Part shown: positions 6,192-9,203 of the stretch, piece by piece
Layout of the letters: the number at the start of each line of letters is the position of its first letter
Numbering within the stretch: position 1 is the first letter of the stretch
NCBI GenBank assembly: GCA_019347995.1
Contig: JAHWKH010000073.1
Span: forward strand, 1-9,203
Source of the DNA: Gemmatimonadota bacterium
Lineage (GTDB): Bacteria > Gemmatimonadota > Gemmatimonadetes > Longimicrobiales > UBA6960
Reading direction: 5' to 3'
DNA: 9,203 nucleotides
Notes under the pieces: model-generated
What the model was told of the DNA's origin: nothing
The model's database searches: none
The model's input: the letters and a program-made list of their open reading frames with translations, nothing else
Made by a program: the position numbers and the translations under genes

Positions 6192-7188
6192 CCTCCGCCA
6201 GGAGCTCGTAGGAGCGCCTCCGCGCCTCCAGGTCGTGGGTGACGGTCACGGTCATGACCTCGTCGACGCCGTAGCGCCCGGCCAGACGCAGCAGGCCGGC
6301 CCGCACCTCGTCGGGGTCGCCCACGATGCTGCGCGGATCGACCCGGAGCTCGTCCAGGGGGACGCCGGCTTCGCCGAATTCCGCCTCGGCCTGCTCGGGG
6401 GAGGGGATGCCCCGATCCACGCCGCGGATGATGCGCATCCTCCACAGGTGGACGCTCAGCGCGAGGCGGTGCGCCTCCTCGCTCGTGCCGGCGCAGATCA
6501 CCGAGACGCCGACGTTGGCGCGGGCCTCCGTACCCGCCGGCGACGGCCGGAAGGCGTCCCGGTACGCGCGCACCGCCGACGCTCCGTCGAGTCCGCTGAT
6601 GAACTGGGCGAAGGAGTAGCCCAGGCCCAGCGCGGCCGCGACGCCGGCCGTCGACCCGCCGGAGCCCAGCATCCAGAGCTCCGGCAGGTCGGTGCCCCGG
6701 GGCGTCGCGCGCACGCGCCGGTGGGGATGGCCCTCCTCGAGGGACTCCCCCAGCCAGCCCATCAGGTCCTGGATCTGGTCCGGGAAGCGCTCCACGGCGA
6801 TGCCGTCGCGCCCGTAGCGGAGCGCCGCGGCGGCCGCGCCCGTGCCCGCCGGGGCGCGCCCCAGGCCCAGGTCGATGCGGCCGGGCAAGAGCGTCTGCAG
6901 CATGCGGAACTGCTCGGCCACCTTGTACGGCGAGTAGTGCGGGAGCATGACTCCGCCCGAGCCGACCCGGATGCGCTCCGTCACCGACGCCACGCGGGGG
7001 ATCAGCACCTCCGGCGCCGACCCCGCGAAGGAGTTGGTGCTGTGGTGCTCGGCCAGCCAGTAGCGGCTGTACCCGAGCCGGTCGCAGAGGCGCGCCAGGT
7101 CGAGGGTCGCCTGGACCGCGTCCCGCGCCACACGACCGTTGGGGACGGGGGACTGGTCGACGACGCCGAGCTTCAGGGGAGGGCTCAT
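6175..7188 (-). CDS. LLM class flavin-dependent oxidoreductase (MsnO8/YhbW-like)
   Basis: This is a bacterial-luciferase-like TIM-barrel protein of 337 residues, a cytoplasmic FMN/F420-type oxidoreductase or monooxygenase of unknown substrate. Family marks are LGVVDQSPVPNG at 7-18, RYWLAEHHS at 42-50, RIRVGSGGVMLPHYSPYKVAEQF at 73-94, PGRIDLGLGRAP at 102-113 and LWMLGSGGSTAG in the middle. The pattern is that of the group-1 luciferase family (MsnO8, E. coli YhbW). The ATG at 7188 gives the family N-terminus directly and is preceded by GGGAGA with 9 bases spacing; the frame is open far upstream, but only as a shadow of the M14 gene. The 5' leader contains a long inverted repeat around that ribosome-binding site. 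The gene is alone on its strand, convergent with the TPR gene and divergent from the M14 gene. Confidence 0.94.
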   Translation of the reverse strand: MSPPLKLGVVDQSPVPNGRVARDAVQATLDLARLCDRLGYSRYWLAEHHSTNSFAGSAPEVLIPRVASVTERIRVGSGGVMLPHYSPYKVAEQFRMLQTLLPGRIDLGLGRAPAGTGAAAAALRYGRDGIAVERFPDQIQDLMGWLGESLEEGHPHRRVRATPRGTDLPELWMLGSGGSTAGVAAALGLGYSFAQFISGLDGASAVRAYRDAFRPSPAGTEARANVGVSVICAGTSEEAHRLALSVHLWRMRIIRGVDRGIPSPEQAEAEFGEAGVPLDELRVDPRSIVGDPDEVRAGLLRLAGRYGVDEVMTVTVTHDLEARRRSYELLAEVMELG

Positions 7189-7350
7189 GCCGGAAGCTCT
7201 CCCGCGTCCGGAGGGGCGACAAGGGCGCCTCCGGGCTTCCTCGCCGGGCCCGATCCCACGGCTTGCGCCTCCCGGCGCTCCCGCCCCAGTGTCCTCTCCA
7301 CCCCTGCGGCCCCACACCGACCCGGCCGCGCACGAAGAGGAGCGAGGAGC
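7189..7350. promoter_or_regulatory. Divergent intergenic region of the LLM and M14 genes
   Basis: These 162 bases separate two divergent genes and should hold both promoters. No clear -35/-10 elements are visible. They hold the LLM leader inverted repeat and, at 7338-7342, an AGGAG that is well placed (8 bases) before the M14 start; a second AGGAG at 7345-7349 is too close to the ATG to serve. Confidence 0.55.
7192..7240 (-). promoter_or_regulatory. Leader hairpin enclosing the LLM ribosome-binding site
   Basis: GGAAGC (7192-7197) pairs with GCTTCC (7235-7240) and, directly inside on one side, CCGGAGG (7208-7214) pairs with CCTCCGG (7228-7234), around a 13-base loop. The unpaired 10 bases at 7198-7207 contain, on the minus strand, the GGGAGA Shine-Dalgarno of the LLM gene. 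In the LLM mRNA the basal stem would end 3 bases before the ATG, so the fold could control initiation. It may also act as DNA or be chance in GC-rich sequence. Confidence 0.5.
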
Positions 7351-9203
7351 ATGAGCGCGAGACCGACCCTTCCGCGTCGCACGTCCCTGCCGCTGGCCCT
7401 GGCGCTGGCGCTCCTGGCCGTGGCGCCGCCCGCCACCGCCCAGGAAATCCCCACGCCCGAGGCCTTCTTCGGCCACGTCATGGGCGCCGACCGCCAGCTC
7501 GCCCGCTGGGACCGGATGGTGGAGTACTACGAGATGCTGGACGAGCGGAGCGACCGCGTGCAGGTCTGGGACATGGGTCCCACCACGTGGGGCAACCCGT
7601 TCCTCGCGCTGTTCGTGTCGTCGCCCGAGAACCTGGCGCGCCTGGACGAGATCCAGCGGCTGAACGCGCTCCTGTCCGACCCCCGGGGCGCCTCCCAGGC
7701 GCAGATCGACGACGCGGTCGAGCGGAGCCGGGCCGTCATCGTCCAGTCTTTCGGGCTGCACTCCTCGGAGGTGGCGGGCGCGCAGGCCGCCGTGGAGTTC
7801 GCCTACGACCTCGCCACACGCGACGACGAGGAGATGCTCCGCATCCTGGACGAGACGGTCTCCATCGTGATCCCGGCCTTCAACCCCGACGGCCAGATCA
7901 TGATCACCGACTGGTACCGGGAGTGGGTCGGCACCGAGTACGAGGCGGCGGGGCTGCCCTACCTCTACCATCACTACATCGGCCACGACAACAACCGGGA
8001 CGCGTTCCAGCAGAGCACCGCCGAGAGCGTGTGGGCGGGGCAGATCCTGTTCCGGGACTGGGTGCCGCAGGCGTTCATCGACCACCACCAGATGGGCTCG
8101 TGGGGGCCGCGGCTCTACGTGCCGCCGTACGCCGACCCCGTGCGCCCCGACGCCGACCCGCTGGTGTGGCGCGAGATCGCCTGGTACGGCGCCCACATGG
8201 CGCTGGAGGAGGAGGCGGCCGGCAGGGCGGGCGTCATCAACGACGCCGTGTATTCGGGGTGGGGCCATTTCGGGTTCCACTGGATCACGCCCTTCCACAA
8301 CATCGCCGGCATGCTCACCGAGAGCGCCAGCGCGCGCCTCGCCACGCCACTCTTCCTGCACCCCGACCAGCTCCAGGGCGGGGCGAGGAACCTCCCCGAG
8401 TACGAGGAGCAGACGAACTTCCCCAACCCGTGGCCCGGCGGGTGGTGGACGGTGAGGGACATCGTCGAGCAGCAGGTCATCGCCGCCGTGGCCACCCTGG
8501 ACATCGCCGCCCGCAATCGCGAGCAGGTGCTGCGCAACGCAGCCCGCAAGGCGCTGGCCCAGACCGAGCGCGGCATGGAGCTCGGCCCGCGCGCGTTCGT
8601 GATCCCCGCCGAACAGCACGATCCGCTGACGGTGGCCAAGATGGTGAACCTGCTGCGCGGCCAGGGGATCGAGGTCCAGCGGGCGCCCGCCGCGTTCACG
8701 CACGAGGGCCGGGCCTACGATGCCGGCACGTACGTGGTCGACATGGCGCAGCCGAAGCGGGGCGTCATCCGCTGGCTGCTGGGCCGCACGTTCTATCCCG
8801 ACAACACGTACACGCGCGACCGCGACGGCACCCCCATCCGCCCCTACGACATGTCGGGCGACGTCATGGCCGAGTACATGGGCGCCACCGTGCACCCGGC
8901 GGAGACGTGGCCGACCGACACGCGCCTGGCCGTGCTGGACGCCGACCCGTCCGTGGCGGTTGTGGGCTGCCGCATGCGCGAGGTGGATCCCGCCGGCCGC
9001 GAGCTGCGCCCCCTTTACTTCGGCGAATGTGACTTTGGGTGCGGCGTAAATCAGCTGATCCCCGACTCCCGGCACCAGCGACACGCCCCCGGCCAGCGTA
9101 AGCACGTCTTTGATGCCATAGGCCACGAAGGGGAAGAACACCTCGTAGACCGCAACGTACCCGCTGCCATGTGGAAGCGGCCGAGCGGTTGGGGCGAAAA
9201 GCA
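7351..9203 (+). CDS. Secreted M14 family zinc carboxypeptidase, C-terminus replaced or missing
   Basis: This is a zinc metallocarboxypeptidase with a signal peptide (residues 1-30, cleavage after PPATA). The zinc motif HSSE (H137, E140) follows an N-terminal pro-like helical region. Then come NPDG (178-181), GHDNNRD (211-217, the substrate-binding Asn-Arg pair), FIDHHQMG (243-250, third zinc ligand H245 or H246) and the catalytic Glu324 in MLTESAS. All catalytic parts of the M14 fold are therefore present. After about residue 420 a further domain begins (RAFVIPAEQHDP, with YVVDMAQPKRGVIRWLL later), as in large M14 proteins of environmental bacteria that usually exceed 800 residues. The frame is open to the window edge without a stop, but after about residue 551 (near 9000-9020) it loses protein character and is antisense to an unrelated gene. 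The native product is thus truncated here by a junction. It would work outside the cytoplasm, degrading peptides like the nearby S9 enzyme. Confidence 0.9.
   Translation, partial: MSARPTLPRRTSLPLALALALLAVAPPATAQEIPTPEAFFGHVMGADRQLARWDRMVEYYEMLDERSDRVQVWDMGPTTWGNPFLALFVSSPENLARLDEIQRLNALLSDPRGASQAQIDDAVERSRAVIVQSFGLHSSEVAGAQAAVEFAYDLATRDDEEMLRILDETVSIVIPAFNPDGQIMITDWYREWVGTEYEAAGLPYLYHHYIGHDNNRDAFQQSTAESVWAGQILFRDWVPQAFIDHHQMGSWGPRLYVPPYADPVRPDADPLVWREIAWYGAHMALEEEAAGRAGVINDAVYSGWGHFGFHWITPFHNIAGMLTESASARLATPLFLHPDQLQGGARNLPEYEEQTNFPNPWPGGWWTVRDIVEQQVIAAVATLDIAARNREQVLRNAARKALAQTERGMELGPRAFVIPAEQHDPLTVAKMVNLLRGQGIEVQRAPAAFTHEGRAYDAGTYVVDMAQPKRGVIRWLLGRTFYPDNTYTRDRDGTPIRPYDMSGDVMAEYMGATVHPAETWPTDTRLAVLDADPSVAVVGCRMREVDPAGRELRPLYFGECDFGCGVNQLIPDSRHQRHAPGQRKHVFDAIGHEGEEHLVDRNVPAAMWKRPSGWGEK
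9010..9201 (-). CDS. Fragment of a conserved envelope-type hypothetical protein (partial)
   Basis: The minus strand from the window edge reads about 64 codons with strong protein character, including PLPHGSGYVAVYEVFFPFVAYG, DVLTLAGGVSLVPG and QLIYAAPKVTFAEVKG. Alternating hydrophobic and aromatic stretches with Gly turns suggest beta-strands, as in an outer-membrane or transporter-like hypothetical family that I recall from environmental bacteria but cannot name. GC is about 62% here against about 72% elsewhere. Both ends are missing: the window edge cuts the N-terminal side, and the join to the M14 gene cuts the rest. It is opposite to the tail of the open M14 frame, and I consider this strand the real coding one. 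Confidence 0.6.

Noticed and set aside
7189..9009. Long minus-strand frame upstream of the LLM start, antisense to the M14 gene
   Set aside because: The translation is His/Arg/Val/Gly-rich shadow sequence. The LLM family N-terminus begins exactly at the ATG at 7188, which has a good ribosome-binding site.
7263..9032. Plus-strand frame of 589 codons overlapping the M14 gene
   Set aside because: It is out of frame with the conserved M14 motifs and reads as Arg/Pro/Ala-rich shadow. The true frame starts at 7351 and is open to the window edge.
1..9203. CRISPR array, tRNA, rRNA, insertion sequence, phage or toxin-antitoxin genes
   Set aside because: No regularly spaced repeats, tRNA-like cloverleaf, transposase motif or terminal inverted repeats were seen on reading both strands.

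Overview
The window is about 72% GC over most of its length. It carries two secreted peptidases (S9 and M14), a secreted TPR protein, a paired small YeeE/YedE transporter and an MsrPQ system. This mix resembles the genome of a high-GC Gram-negative heterotroph of the Gemmatimonadota type, probably from a metagenomic contig. That assignment is an inference from gene content; there is no rRNA or marker gene here.

Layout. At 1-202 is a very GC-rich stretch that reads on the minus strand as an Ala/Glu-rich coiled-coil fragment. It is joined abruptly to the C-terminal quarter of msrP on the plus strand. From about 185 to 2268 runs a plus-strand operon: msrP (fragment), msrQ, and two half-size YeeE/YedE membrane proteins. 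At 2298-4372 on the minus strand is a secreted S9 prolyl-oligopeptidase-like peptidase, complete except for one apparent base deletion near 3940. At 4566-6191 on the plus strand is a secreted TPR protein, divergent from the peptidase. At 6175-7188 on the minus strand is a luciferase-like (LLM) flavin oxidoreductase whose 3' end overlaps the TPR gene tail to tail. At 7351-9203 on the plus strand is a secreted M14 zinc carboxypeptidase. Its native sequence seems to stop near 9000-9020, where it is joined to a lower-GC (about 62%) fragment of an unrelated minus-strand gene.

How the genes may work together. MsrP is a periplasmic molybdenum enzyme and MsrQ its membrane haem partner; together they repair oxidised methionines in envelope proteins. 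The two following membrane proteins carry the Cys motifs of the YeeE/YedE (thiosulfate/sulfur-compound importer) family, so the operon joins envelope methionine repair to likely sulfur uptake. The S9 and M14 peptidases fit extracellular or periplasmic protein and peptide breakdown. No CRISPR array, tRNA, rRNA, insertion sequence or phage gene was seen.

Points for a second look: two chimeric-looking junctions at the window ends; a one-base frameshift in the S9 gene; a start/frame conflict in the second YeeE gene; and several strong inverted repeats in the two divergent intergenic regions, one of which would enclose the ribosome-binding site of the LLM gene. I see no wholly new system here. The sulfur/methionine-repair operon and the intergenic palindromes are the best leads.
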